From positions 178,368 through 242,367 of the forward strand of contig CAXAMN010008546.1 in assembly GCA_963970005.1 (NCBI GenBank): DNA of 64,000 bases. The letters are read 5' to 3'. Below are positions 47,301-52,214 of the stretch, in pieces. Under the pieces are notes generated by a model, which was not told where the DNA came from, made no database searches, and worked only from the letters and a program-made list of their open reading frames with translations. The position numbers and the translations under genes were made by a program. The stretch comes from Durusdinium trenchii. Lineage: Eukaryota > Sar > Dinophyceae > Suessiales > Symbiodiniaceae. Within the stretch, counting starts at the first letter, position 1; each line of letters opens with the position of its first letter.

Positions 47301-49145
47301 AAAGCGCCTCGCAGGAGAAAGACTTGGAAGAAGTTCGTGCAAGGCAAGGGCTGGGCTTCAACCCGACCTCCTCGCGCGACGTTGGTTGCGGGCGGAGTTG
47401 GGGAGGGTAAAGAGGACTGGTGGCAAGGGGGAGAAAGGTATAGGTCTAGGGTGCTTTGTGGTGCTTCTTGCTGCTTTGATTGTGGGTAAAGTAGGCGTCC
47501 TTCTTTTCTTTGGACACTGCGCAGTGATGAACTGATGACAGTGCAGAACAAATCGGCCGCATGCGGTTGTATGCGTGACACCGTTGGAGGCTGCGGGGCA
47601 ACTGCTTGGCACAGGGAGTTTTGGTTATTGATTCATGCATGGCTTGGACATCGTTTTTAAGTAGGGGTGCCGGGTGCTCCCCGCCCCCCCGAAAAGAGGC
47701 ACCACCTGGGTGAGGAGGTTGGAAAAATCCCTACTTTCAGAGGAGGTGGTTTGGTTGGGGAGAGTGGACTACCTCGGCTGAATCGTCATCTCCATTGCCA
47801 TAGGTGACATTCTCACATTGGATGACATGTGGCCCTTTTCGAACCTAAGCAAGTAAATATATAAACCTATTCCTCCAGTTCACTTCTACCCGGTATCTAC
47901 CTCAACTTCTCTCTCCCAGCCCGTCTCTCTCTCCGTCCTCTCTCCATCCTCCAGGCCTGGCCATGGACGAGCCGCTGGAGTTCGGCGAGGGCGACATCGG
48001 CTTGCCCGGCGGCGTGCAGATCGAGGAGCCCGCGAAGCTGCATCCCTTGCACCGCGAGACCATCATGAGGCGCGCGGTCGGTTCGACGGCGCGGAGAAGC
48101 GAAGGAACACCTCCTGAGACGTTGGAAGTGGTGTTGTGTGGGTTTGTGTGGGTGGGGAAGGAGTTGGTCAGCAGAGGTGTGTGAGTTTTCATCGGTTCTC
48201 TCCCATGTTCTGATTTATACAAAGTATGCATTTTGCATGCAGGGCTAGGTCACAGGGTTTCTGGGGTTGAACTCAAGGTCTTCACAATGACACCTTCGGC
48301 ATGTTGTTCATAGCTGGAATTCTTATGAATTATTTAAGCTGTTCAGGTGTTTCAGCTGTTGTTCAAGTTCTGTTTTTCTAGATTGCGGGGATTTGCGGGG
48401 CCATTGTTGCTCCTTCCCACTCTACAGGCCAAACCGGGCCTTCTGCAACACTGGTTGCAGAGGGCCATTCCTGCATTCTATGAAATCCCTGCTCTTATGG
48501 ATGTTCTGGAATTTCCAGGGTAGTAACCTTGTGTGTGTGGCTGCACACTTTGGAAGATATACCTGTATAGATATGTTAGATAGACGCAGAAGCTTCAAAC
48601 CAGCAGTTTGTAGAGGAGAGACATTTGATGGTGATTTATTTGTATTGATTGCTTTCATGTTGCTCGCAGAGATTGGTTGCATACATTTGGATGACAATCA
48701 CAAACCTGCAGCGCCTTATTTGCAATCCACCTGCATCCTTCCGCGCACACGTTCCCCTCTCGCGCCTAACAGCTAAGCTTCGTATCAGGTATGGAGGCAC
48801 AACGAGTCCTGACGAACCCTGGCCAGAGACCTACAGCCGCTTGGCATGTGTATTTTGCTGCGGCGTGCAAGGGTGTTTACTTTTTTTCGTTTCATGTTCG
48901 ATCATGTTCGATCATGCTGGTTTTCTTCTACGAAATACTATCCTCATGCTTTGAGATGGAGATTTGTGACCTTGGCATGTGCGACAATTGTCAAGATCAA
49001 TCAGGCATCGAGACCGAACCGGAGACCTGATTGATCGCAGCTTGGCCCAGGTAGCCACGAGACGGAAGATGAGAAGCTCGAGCGTATGATGAAGAAGTTC
49101 CAGCGGGCCTTGGCCAAGGCGCGAAGAACGAACTCGACTCAGTGA
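11226..49145 (+). CDS. Globin / ankyrin-like / six-helix channel protein (whole gene)
   Basis: A multi-exon gene spanning up to 38 kb. From 27462 to 49145 thirty exons (listed one by one) join without a frame break. Order of parts: N-terminal region (18395-26672), globin-like domain (29208-33788, helices A to H), ankyrin-like segment (34965-35750), linker (35703-37711), six membrane helices (38399-46568), cytosolic charged tail ending at TGA 49143-49145. This order matches a large dinoflagellate family as I remember it, with matching residue spacing across most junctions. The likely role is a membrane cation channel controlled by haem or gas binding; ion and ligand are unknown. Exons before 18395 may belong to another gene. 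Splicing uses 14 GC, 10 GT and 4 GA donors plus one unclear among the last 29 introns. Confidence 0.75.
11707..11809. mobile_element. TIR element with 14-bp perfect arms
   Basis: TACCAGGGCCCCCC (11707-11720) is exactly inverted at 11796-11809. The 103-bp element lies within the intron after the first candidate exon. Confidence 0.7.
12755..12790. mobile_element. Half element, CCCTAGGG..CCAAGTA family (family 3)
   Basis: CCTTCTCAGAAGGTACTTGG followed by AACCCTAGGG matches the right end of the element at 28016-28098. The left arm is not recognisable, so this is a decayed copy. Confidence 0.45.
13199..13255 (+). CDS. Candidate exon 2
   Basis: TTTTGAG|GAG acceptor, 19 codons in phase 0, ELTSFVTKLFEDEGGPPRL, donor CTG|GTCTC. 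Phase fits the candidate first exon. Short, so uncertain. Confidence 0.35.
13256..15013. other. Intron or unassigned DNA
   Basis: Several GC-rich pieces (13280-13340, 13720-13800) but no exon that fits phase and AG|G rule. A short repeat GGCCATGGAGCAGCATAGGC lies near 13428. Confidence 0.35.
15014..15133 (+). CDS. Candidate exon 3
   Basis: GTTCCAG|GCG acceptor, 40 codons in phase 0, donor AGG|GTCGCG. Reads AVQADVVSSFFRFLAVSAES, then Ala/Glu-rich and a basic tail. Phase fits its neighbours. No domain recognised. Confidence 0.4.
15852..15949. mobile_element. TIR element, CCCAGACACGAC family (family 2)
   Basis: GACTGCCATAGGACTGCC (15871-15888) is inverted at 15931-15949 with one insertion and one mismatch. 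A central 34-bp core (15898-15931) with its own palindrome around GTCGAC is identical to the core of the element at 23290-23415. Confidence 0.7.
15989..16081 (+). CDS. Candidate exon 4, frame ambiguous
   Basis: CTCCAG|GAG acceptor and CGA|GTTGG donor. All three frames are open; the phase-0 reading ELEQRGATDYEERSATDAPC fits the exon before it. It begins 40 bp after a TIR element. Confidence 0.3.
16993..17260 (+). CDS. Candidate exon 5, 89 codons without a Met start
   Basis: GGCCAG|GC acceptor; then 268 nt open to GAG|GTTTAG. After an Arg/Ser-rich start it reads CCAEEHFIHCYESTEVAGEA and ends in an acidic stretch (RDEEEDGGLAEAEE). Clearly protein-like but no family recognised, and phases to both neighbours do not match, so an exon on each side may be missing, or it is another gene. 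Confidence 0.45.
17261..18394. other. Intron or unassigned DNA
   Basis: One GC-rich open stretch at about 17548-17640 (GDEELATADRGRDGATLG) could be an exon but has no clear boundaries. The rest looks like intron. Confidence 0.3.
18395..18572 (+). CDS. Channel gene, N-terminal exon (KTPRTVTAMRL)
   Basis: Open block of 178 nt from GACCAG|GC to CGCGC|GTGCG, phase 2. The 3 prime half, LLFKTPRTVTAMRLNEGIHQ, matches the KTP..V.A..L segment I remember from the N-terminal region of this protein family. The start could also be the AG|G at 18494. Confidence 0.5.
18902..18933. repeat. Perfect 14-bp hairpin
   Basis: TTCTGACCCACCCC, loop ACCT, then the exact inverse. It lies inside the intron 18573-20760. 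It could be a decayed TIR element with a lost centre. Confidence 0.7.
20761..20980 (+). CDS. Channel gene, exon with VEIVRNAIVELL and HVEPLL
   Basis: ACCTCAAG|G acceptor; 73 codons; donor CGA|GTTTTT. Begins VEIVRNAIVELLSNELG, has a Gly-rich insert, then PTLYRAIVDPERNILHVEPL. Both motifs are characteristic of the N-terminal part of this family as I remember it, a dinoflagellate-specific region of unknown fold. Confidence 0.65.
21737..21816. mobile_element. TIR element, 18-bp arms
   Basis: ATCCTCCAACAGGTCTCC (21737-21754) is inverted at 21799-21816 with one mismatch. A third half-copy CCAACAGGTCTCC sits inside at 21777-21789. In the intron 20981-22272. Confidence 0.65.
22273..22348 (+). CDS. 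Channel gene, exon NYVGGALIYI
   Basis: CACGTAG|G acceptor; reads NYVGGALIYIRSNYADRVRI, ends LSESW; donor TGG|GTGG, phase 0. The YVGGALIYI motif is a family signature. The frame is open leftwards to about 22140, so the exon may begin earlier. Confidence 0.6.
22627..22672 (+). CDS. Candidate small basic exon
   Basis: CCCGAG|GCG acceptor and CGAG|GTCCG donor, phase 0 to 1: ANEDRKACKKAASRR. Phases fit both neighbours (22348 and 25623). Low-complexity linker, so weak by itself. Confidence 0.4.
22837..22871. repeat. (GA)n microsatellite
   Basis: About 17 GA units with one interruption. Confidence 0.9.
23290..23415. mobile_element. TIR element, CCCAGACACGAC family (family 2)
   Basis: CCCAGACACGACC at the left and GGTCGTGTCGTCGGG at the right are inverted; inner inverted repeats carry GGACTGCC / GGCAGTCC. 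The central 34-bp core (23346-23379) is identical to that at 15898-15931. Confidence 0.7.
23416..25622. other. Intron DNA without a supported exon
   Basis: Part of the intron 22673-25622. GC-richer pieces at 24250-24420 and 24780-24900 were read in all frames without a convincing exon. TGGCGCCAGCCTGGCGCC near 24768 is a short tandem repeat. Confidence 0.4.
25623..25756 (+). CDS. Channel gene, exon with a hydrophobic segment
   Basis: TTGGAAG|GT acceptor, 44 codons, donor CAG|GTGCGG, phase 0. Reads ATFIVCATTIIMPGPFSVFV, then a charged stretch EVEKDPEAIAEEETHQ. Phase fits the exons on both sides. The upstream 20 residues are hydrophobic enough to touch a membrane, but the family N terminus is not known to be membrane-bound. 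Confidence 0.5.
26623..26672 (+). CDS. Channel gene, exon DMFCFNAAVM
   Basis: GCCTGAG|GAT acceptor; DMFCFNAAVMDLLEDW, donor GGAT|GTATG. The DMF.FNAAVM motif is a family signature. It ends in phase 2 but the next clear exon starts in phase 0, so a tiny exon or another donor is missing between them. Confidence 0.6.
27111..27215. mobile_element. TIR element, CCCTAGGG..CCAAGTA family (family 3)
   Basis: TATATCCCTAGGGATCCAGT (27111-27130) pairs with the inverted arm at 27196-27215 with about three mismatches. The loop holds GTGTCGAACACATCACCTTC, found also near 15566. Confidence 0.7.
27242..27263. repeat. (TA)n microsatellite
   Basis: About ten TA units. Confidence 0.85.
27462..27528 (+). CDS. 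Channel gene exon, VLDCFDTIVVN / LQEEC
   Basis: GTGGCAG|GTG acceptor, phase 0; VLDCFDTIVVNAGNTFRLQE then EC; donor TGTG|GCTC (GC), phase 1. The FD.IV.N..N..RLQEEC pattern is a family hallmark. The frame is open to the left as far as 27390. From here to 49145 every junction keeps the frame. Confidence 0.7.
28016..28098. mobile_element. TIR element, family 3, 17-bp perfect arms
   Basis: CCCTAGGGCTCCAAGTA (28016-28032) is exactly inverted at 28082-28098; 83 bp in total. The best-preserved family-3 copy, so perhaps the youngest. In the intron 27529-28196. Confidence 0.8.
28197..28224 (+). CDS. Channel gene exon, DVLTLKMA (28 nt)
   Basis: GTCAG|GT acceptor, donor CCAA|GTGC. It encodes DVLTLKMAK with its neighbours, a known continuation of LQEEC in this family. 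Very short, but phases fit on both sides. Confidence 0.6.
28616..28688 (+). CDS. Channel gene exon, DFKAVMLASLRSLIPK
   Basis: GTGAG|G acceptor; PITLSDFKAVMLASLRSLIP; the exon ends CCCAAG and the intron starts GACTGG (GA donor). The DF.AVMLASLRSL.PKDW motif, just before the globin A helix, is strongly conserved in the family. Confidence 0.75.
29208..29317 (+). CDS. Channel gene exon, globin A helix
   Basis: GTTCCAG|GAC acceptor, phase 0; DWSASHEAAWSWLWQNVEHL onward. W.WLW.NVE resembles the globin A helix. Donor GGAT|GCTC (GC), phase 2. The first ten bases after AG repeat those after the previous donor. Confidence 0.75.
29428..29516. mobile_element. TIR element, TGACTCACTAACATGGA family (family 5)
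   Basis: 17-bp arms 29428-29444 and 29500-29516 are perfect inverted repeats. Related copies at 30583-30663 and 41590-41695 and a half copy near 33027. Confidence 0.8.
29744..29829 (+). CDS. Channel gene exon, globin B-C helices and CD corner
   Basis: CTCGAG|G acceptor; DAICLTLYGRFFQLVPAG; the phenylalanines of RFF and the following proline fit the B/C helices and the CD corner of globins. Donor GCAG|GCACC (GC), phase 1. Confidence 0.75.
30259..30345. mobile_element. TIR element, family 1, 23-bp arms
   Basis: Arms 30259-30281 and 30323-30345 are inverted with one mismatch, beginning CCCAGACACTCCATGG. The loop has an inner TACATT / AATGTA pair. It shares intron 29830-30748 with a family-5 element. 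Confidence 0.8.
30583..30663. mobile_element. TIR element, family 5
   Basis: GACTCTAACATGGAA (30583-30597) and TTCCATGTTAGTGAGTCA (30646-30663); the left arm lacks three bases of the consensus. Confidence 0.75.
30749..30822 (+). CDS. Channel gene exon, globin E helix
   Basis: CGGCCAG|GA acceptor; QDHFKQSASRLALIANRVLD. The segment after PAGQ.FFKQS aligns with the globin E helix; the distal-position residue cannot be fixed without a structure alignment. The donor is probably GCG|GCGATT (GC); GT donors at 30831 are possible. Confidence 0.7.
31163..31285 (+). CDS. Channel gene exon, globin F helix with proximal His
   Basis: TTTGAG|GTC acceptor, phase 0; contains SALGLRHVGYAVPIEYFGPF. The LG.RHVGY.VP motif is the globin F helix and its histidine is the expected haem ligand (F8). 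The 3 prime end is unclear: AAG|GGTCTG at 31285 (CTCAAGG is echoed by CTGAAGG at the acceptor) or GGG|GTGTGG at 31300. Both keep the frame. Confidence 0.75.
32005..32084 (+). CDS. Channel gene exon, globin G-H region
   Basis: CTGAAG|GAG acceptor, phase 0; ETLETEAKAPEEVMDSFSWS then LGLISRM. F.WSL.LISR is the family H-helix pattern. Donor GGAT|GTGCC, phase 2. Confidence 0.7.
32355..32464. mobile_element. TIR element, mixed family 1 / family 2 ends
   Basis: The left end is CCCAGACACTCCATG (family 1). The right end carries GATGGCAGTCCCAAACG as in family 2. It may be a recombinant, or show that both families are branches of one. Inner TACATT / AATGTA pair as in 30259-30345. Confidence 0.6.
32679..32712 (+). 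CDS. Channel gene exon, LVRTIKEGSTI (34 nt)
   Basis: GGTCAG|G acceptor, donor ATC|GTGGC. LVRTIKEGSTI fills exactly the gap between LISRM and VMKAINQN expected from the family. Confidence 0.7.
33282..33365. mobile_element. TIR element, CCTTCAAGGGGTGTCCAATGG family (family 4)
   Basis: Arms TACCTGGACCTTCAAGGGGT... (33282-33311) and 33335-33365 are inverted over about 30 bp with a few mismatches. Words of it (CCCAATGGAAGCC) recur at 35440-35480 and 42105-42125. Confidence 0.7.
33690..33788 (+). CDS. Channel gene exon, VMKAINQNSRELL
   Basis: CGGCAAG|GTG acceptor, phase 0; VMKAINQNSRELLSTSLACA, then PRGKRCEWVLTIS. Family length argues that the exon ends at TCG with a GA donor (GAGACTCGG). A GT donor after 33773 would lose VLTIS. 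Confidence 0.75.
34965..35074 (+). CDS. Channel gene exon, ankyrin-like segment
   Basis: CTGCAG|GTG acceptor; VGTQSISPLMWAIDSGTWTA followed by AEHIIEDLLTIRADRE. The pattern SPLMWAI.SG...AA..I is that of an ankyrin repeat. Donor GAGAA|GTGCC, phase 2. Confidence 0.75.
35362..35394 (+). CDS. Channel gene exon, YYYGLDHLFE (33 nt)
   Basis: GGCCAG|G acceptor; YYYGLDHLFER completed by the next exon; donor GAGAG|GCCTT (GC). A family hallmark directly after the ankyrin-like segment. Confidence 0.75.
35395..35500. mobile_element. Family-4-like element remnant in an intron
   Basis: GGTGTCCCC and GGGGTGCCCAATGGAAGCC with TACCTGG resemble family 4 arms, but the copy is disturbed and its ends are not clear. 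Confidence 0.4.
35703..35750 (+). CDS. Channel gene exon, HPDIVEIL
   Basis: GTGCCAG|G acceptor; HPDIVEILGTRATVL; donor CTCTT|GCGG (GC). Spacing from HPDIV to the WRS motif of the next exon equals the family spacing, which supports this unusual donor. Confidence 0.7.
36044..36154. mobile_element. TIR element, ACTGGTTTCAGAGTAGATGG arms
   Basis: 22-bp arms 36044-36065 and 36133-36154 with one mismatch; in the intron 35751-36356. No second copy of this family seen in the window. Confidence 0.8.
36357..36434 (+). CDS. Channel gene exon, GMVWRSHLAHNGMRRANYY
   Basis: ACCGAG|G acceptor; LFNGMVWRSHLAHNGMRRAN then YYIK. W.S....NG.RR.NYY.K is a family motif. Donor ATCAA|GCAAC (GC), phase 2. Confidence 0.75.
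37108..37171 (+). CDS. Channel gene exon, HLVVNKDGKFPDAL
   Basis: TTCTGAG|G acceptor; HLVVNKDGKFPDALHSMVEL then Q. Exon ends CAG and the intron begins GAGACG (GA donor). Family length supports this. Confidence 0.7.
37620..37711 (+). CDS. Channel gene exon, pre-membrane DPSIAVHP
   Basis: GCGGGAG|GAT acceptor; DPSIAVHPFLMHLTEIIWTG, then VIRPKFVFGN. Donor AACAC|GTGGC, phase 2. Leads directly into the first membrane helix. Confidence 0.7.
38087..38150. repeat. Short tandem repeat AAGTAGGGCT.TCTAGA
   Basis: GTCTAGACCAAGTAGGGCTA is repeated twice in diverged form. Confidence 0.5.
38399..38462 (+). CDS. Channel gene exon, membrane helix 1
   Basis: CCGCAAG|G acceptor; LCFNLIVFVFGHGILNHAED then Q. 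Hydrophobic helix S1. Donor CAG|GCAAG (GC), phase 0. An upstream block (38283) with VASISAVVPLLW was considered but lacks AG|G. Confidence 0.65.
38606..38763. repeat. Direct repeat, two units of about 80 bp
   Basis: TACCCTAGCCTTCCAAGACC (first unit) and TACCCTACTGTAGCCTTCCA (second) begin two similar copies that share GGTGGT.ATACCCTA, CCTTCCAAGAC.GTT and a GGTTTAGTA end. In intron 38463-39498. Confidence 0.65.
39499..39585 (+). CDS. Channel gene exon, membrane helix 2
   Basis: GTTTTCAG|GCC acceptor; VAMFTCRCIIYFFGMTNLIY is the second hydrophobic helix. Donor GGA|GCTGAG (GC), phase 0; a GC donor at 39578 would break the frame. Confidence 0.7.
40411..40482 (+). CDS. Channel gene exon, GRIPIPKRYFDNW loop
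   Basis: CCCGTAG|GCG acceptor; AIRDKDLVIIGRIPIPKRYF then DNWR. P.P...NW loop between helices 2 and 3. Donor CGA|GTGTCC, phase 0. Confidence 0.7.
40921..40949. repeat. (GA)n microsatellite
   Basis: GA-rich run with one G-tract interruption. Confidence 0.85.
41114..41138. repeat. (ATC)8 microsatellite
   Basis: Eight ATC/CAT units. Confidence 0.95.
41262..41297 (+). CDS. Channel gene exon, first half of membrane helix 3 (36 nt)
   Basis: CCTGAG|GAA acceptor; EPASLILVIALI, donor ATT|GCGCC (GC), phase 0. With the next exon it forms one 18-residue hydrophobic stretch before EPIL, exactly the family spacing between NW and EPIL. Confidence 0.55.
41590..41695. mobile_element. TIR element, family 5 (diverged)
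   Basis: ACTCACGAACGTGGAAGTGG (41590-41609) pairs with TCCACTTCCATG...TTCGTCAGAGT at 41667-41695. Confidence 0.6.
41844..41935. mobile_element. Possible eroded inverted-repeat element
   Basis: AGTCTTGCTTCATGAAAG at the left and CCTTCATAGCAAGACTT at the right are imperfect inverted repeats. Lies in the same intron as three others (41298-42779). Confidence 0.5.
42615..42703. mobile_element. Near-perfect 89-bp hairpin element
   Basis: Arms 42615-42645 and 42673-42703 (starting TGACTGGTGCTTAGTAG) are inverted with two or three mismatches, and the centre CCAATAGAGATTCTATTGG continues the stem. Almost the whole element folds. Confidence 0.85.
42780..42805 (+). CDS. Channel gene exon, ISFFIEPI (26 nt)
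   Basis: GCTGAG|ATC acceptor, the only one not AG|G; ISFFIEPIL completed by the next exon; donor ATTTT|GTCCC, phase 2. EP.L.YC after helix 3 is a family signature. Confidence 0.6.
43168..43272 (+). CDS. Channel gene exon, YCLQHYEGDF..LFTDLCPEAE
   Basis: CGCTCAG|G acceptor; YCLQHYEGDFQGAGLFTDLC, then PEAEIMREIYSVLSM. LFT..CPEAE is one of the best family signatures. Donor TCCAT|GTCCC, phase 2. Confidence 0.8.
43593..43689 (+). CDS. Channel gene exon, membrane helix 4
   Basis: CTTTCAG|G acceptor; FIIGLYMALLLDLATLSAKF then SAYVLVVINTLP. Helix 4 and the SAYVLV motif. The exon ends CCG and the intron begins GAGCC (GA donor), phase 0. Confidence 0.8.
44726..44817 (+). CDS. Channel gene exon, membrane helix 5
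   Basis: CGCGGAG|GAA acceptor; EVLLMLASLAFFILMFATCI then AVSENDVQSF. Long helix 5. Donor TTCCA|GCTCC (GC), phase 2. In-frame block to the left (from about 44560) is open too but is probably intron. Confidence 0.8.
45131..45148. repeat. (CT)n microsatellite
   Basis: Nine CT units before the next acceptor; may serve as its polypyrimidine tract. Confidence 0.8.
45181..45277 (+). CDS. Channel gene exon, pore loop region
   Basis: GCCTGAG|G acceptor; DFPMVVLRLFQFAIRINGNP, then VTERRHAVWAVF, the start of helix 6. Position between helices 5 and 6 is that of the pore loop; no K+-type GYG is present. Donor TTT|GTTGG, phase 0. Confidence 0.7.
46523..46568 (+). CDS. Channel gene exon, membrane helix 6
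   Basis: ATCAAAG|GTG acceptor; VLILGTFSIFVAQLT. The F..VAQLTC end of helix 6 is a family signature. Donor ACCT|GCGCC (GC), phase 1. Confidence 0.75.
46883..46970 (+). CDS. Channel gene exon, MVGYASLRRMQIEV
   Basis: ATCAAAG|GC acceptor; VHEEIYSSMVGYASLRRMQI then EVDYMQTL. DMVGYA.LKR.. region just after helix 6. The frame is open leftwards to 46831 but family alignment sets the start here. Donor CTGAG|GCCG (GC). Confidence 0.8.
47315..47343 (+). CDS. Channel gene exon, RKTWKKFVQ (29 nt)
   Basis: CTCGCAG|G acceptor and CAAG|GCAAG donor (GC). RKTWKKFVQG with neighbours has the family spacing (K.RW..F..G). Confidence 0.65.
47955..48080 (+). CDS. Channel gene exon, LEFGEGDIGLPGGVQIEEPA
   Basis: CTCCAG|GC acceptor; LEFGEGDIGLPGGVQIEEPA is nearly invariant in the family tail. 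Donor GTCG|GTTCG, phase 1. Confidence 0.8.
49051..49145 (+). CDS. Channel gene terminal exon
   Basis: GGCCCAG|GT acceptor; ETEDEKLERMMKKFQRALAK, then ARRTNSTQ and TGA at 49143-49145. A charged, coiled-coil-like C terminus, as in the family. Confidence 0.75.
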
Positions 49146-50965
49146 GATGATCTCCACAGGGTCGAGTCGACAGTATTTACATGTATTTGGATGTCATTTA
49201 ATACAGTTGATGTTTTTTGGGCGGAGGTCCTATCAGCAAATCCGCGTGGAAGGAGCTCCTGAACAGAGCATCCTCCATGAAGAATTGAACGCAAGATGAC
49301 AGGATGTGACTTATGCGAACTGCGGCGAACCTTCTTCCGAACTCAACCAGATGGGTATGCAGCACGGACAGGTGCCTATACGGATGCCTAGTCTGACCCT
49401 GGGTCGGGTCGGGGGTGAAGCTCAGAGGTTCCTTGGACGACCGGACACCTGTGGATGTCGAGTGGAAAAGATGTCCTTTGAACGTTGCAATGATTCGCGA
49501 AAACTGTCCTTCACCAAGTTAAAGCATGTTAAAGTGTATCCTCCTGTTTTATTTGAAAGTGTATCCTTCACCTCGTTAAAGTTTCTCCTTTTTCTGTTTG
49601 CAACCGCCCGGGACTCTAAGTTCACTCTCAGAGTCCATCCGCGGATGGAACAAAACCATGCTTGATGGACCCAAATCTCCACAAGAAGTTGTCCTTCACA
49701 ACTCAGTCAGAAGAACAGTCAATAATAACAGCTCCGTTCCAATGAATATATACGTGTTCAAACCAGAGCACCGATCGGAACGGATCACCACCGGGTAAAA
49801 GAAATCTCTTCGAGCTGAGATGTGTGTCCGAAAGACCAGGTCGGACCTTCCAAGCCTTCCCAAGCCCTCAGCCAGGTGGCCAAGAAGACCTTGAAGACCA
49901 GCAAGCTCGGCTCCTCGGCAACGACACGCGAAGTTGGGCGGCGGCGACTCGGGGGCGGAGCACAGAAGGAACTAGAAAGAACGAACTATAGAAAGTAGAA
50001 GTAGATCATTTATGGGGTCTAGTAGAATCTATAGTAGATCATGAGGAGCTAGAAGTAGAAAGAACTATCAAAAGAATAGTCTTTCTACGTTCTTTTTTGG
50101 AGGCGAGCCGGATGAGTTGGCCATGTGAGTGGGTGAGAGCTCCTGGGGCGGTAATTACCGCCACGTGATGGATTTCTTAAGACGAAGACATGTTTAGACT
50201 GTTTTGTAGAGATGTCGAGATTGATGGTCTTCCTTTGGTATGTTTGCTTTTTCACGAAGGTTGGACCTACCCCGCGCATGGAATGCGTGCAAGGAAGAAA
50301 ACAAGTCAGCCTTTGAAAGTATGTGTTGGTTCCTGGCGAAGTGGAGTACAGCCAACATAGATACATCTCAAAGTGGAGACAGGCAGGATCAACACCTCCG
50401 GAAGGGGATCGGTCCCCAGCCACCCTGGAAAGACCATGAAAGACCATTGTCAAGACTCGGGTTCGACGCGCGAAAGCACGGCGTAGAAGAAGATGAAGAA
50501 GATCCTCAGGGCTGCTCCCCAAGTCTGCACATCTACGTAGCTGATCGTAGCTGACCTTCACGATCTCCACGGAGTATGGAGTCGCACCAGTTGGTGCTTG
50601 GCCATTCTGACTCAAATGAGTCAGAGAACACACCAGCAAGACGATTTTTCTGGGCTCAATTCCCCTTTGGACCTTCTTCCCATCGACTTCTAAGGTCCTA
50701 TAGGCATGGACTGCTTATCAGTTCTCAGTAGTTCTCAGGTGTTTTGATAGGGAATGATTAGAGGAGCTTCATCCACTGGTGAGCTGCAAGTCATACAATT
50801 CGCAGCCCGTGCAGGAAGCGGTTTCACTGGTTTGAGCTCCATGAGCTTCGGCCAGAGCTTCAACAAGAGCCTTGGAATTGCTTAAGATGATCCACAAGCA
50901 CACCACCAACCTTTTCCAAGCACGACCTCCTTTCCTCATGTTTCCTCCATGTAAATGTGCAATTT

Positions 50966-51090
50966 GCACACCAGTCCGTCCACTGCACGACCCCCGATGT
51001 TGTTTGACCAATTTTGTTTGAAACTCCTGGTGGCCTACGGCCAAGGACACCCACATGCGTCCGGAATTGTTTTCAACGTTTGGGCTTGCT
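50966..51090. repeat. Dispersed direct repeat, copy 1
   Basis: About 120 bp beginning GCACACCAGTCCGTCC and including CTCCTGGTGGCCTACGGCCA. Similar to 51897-52010 with indels. Confidence 0.75.
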
Positions 51091-51896
51091 TAAGATGGCT
51101 CCGCACACCATCAACCTCTTCAAAGGCACGAACCTCCTTTCCTCCCATGTATAATGGCTTCAAACATATATCCCCCCCCAGAAATGGTACAGCTGTGGGA
51201 CCATGTCTTTGGATATTGCCTGTTTCACCGGGGTCTTTTGTAGTCGGTTTTGTCCACCGGGGTCGGGCCGTTGGTTCCACGCGCCACGCGAAAACCCCGA
51301 ACACTCAGCGTCCCATGCGGAACACTCAGCCGTTGATGCGCTTCAGCCACCGCCACCCGGCCCCAGGAGCCGGAACTCCGACGACAACGACAGCCTCTCG
51401 GGCCACTCCGCCGCCGGCTGAGCCCCTCGGCGGTTGGGACGGCGCCGGGACGGAGGACGTGGTGGCCCCTGGTGGCCCCTGGTGGGCGCGGCGCTGTGGG
51501 GTCCAAACACCTCCAAGTGGACGGGAGGAGAACCAGAGGGGCGCCTTCTTCTCATATGGCTAAGCTGCCCCAACATGCGTCGAGCGAAGACAGTGGGACT
51601 TGTCGTGTCTGACATGTGACATGTGACTTCGTCAATGGGAAGCATGTGAAGCTGGAAGGCTTTGGCACGCACAAAAGAACTCTTCACGAGAACGTTTGCG
51701 TGACGGAGGTGCCCCTTGCGGAGGTCCCACAGAGTTTGAGGAGGTTTGAGGTTTATGCCTATGCAATCTCCTCCTCATGTGCCAATTGGTTGATGTGGGA
51801 AGTTGTTGTATGCAACCATCTATGATTGCTATGCATTGCATAGATGCGGATGCCATTTTTAATTACATCATGTTTGCTGCACGACCCACTGTGGGT

Positions 51897-52010
51897 GCAC
51901 ACCAGTCCGTCCGCTCCACGACCCACTGTTGTTGGACTTCTTTGGGAAGCTCCTGGTGGCCTACGACCAAGCGCGATCCGAATCGTGTTCAACGCTTGGG
52001 CTTGCTGGCA
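51897..52010. repeat. Dispersed direct repeat, copy 2
   Basis: Same order of words as copy 1: GCACACCAGTCCGTCC, CTGTTGTTGGAC, CTCCTGGTGGCCTACGACCA, TTCAACG, TTGGGCTTGCT. Confidence 0.75.
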
Positions 52011-52214
52011 GATTAGCTTTCGATCACGAAACCCATTGTCTTCTATGATTTCATGCGAGCCTGCGAAATGAAGTTGCTTGGGGTCGTTAGTTTGCAGTCT
52101 AGGAAGTTATGGCCAGGACAATGCCCTTGTCGATCAAATCTCCCCCAACATTGTGGACCGTGGCTCCTATGCAATTCTTATCAATTCGACCATTTTACAG
52201 TGCTTTTGCAGTAG

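Larger units (their letters stand above)
49146..52214. other. 3 prime flank and unassigned DNA
   Basis: No poly(A) signal can be named; dinoflagellates do not use AATAAA reliably. A small open block near 49870-49965 (LSQVAKKTLKTSKLG) could be an exon of another gene. A low-complexity AGTAGA stretch lies at 49970-50090. Confidence 0.35.
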
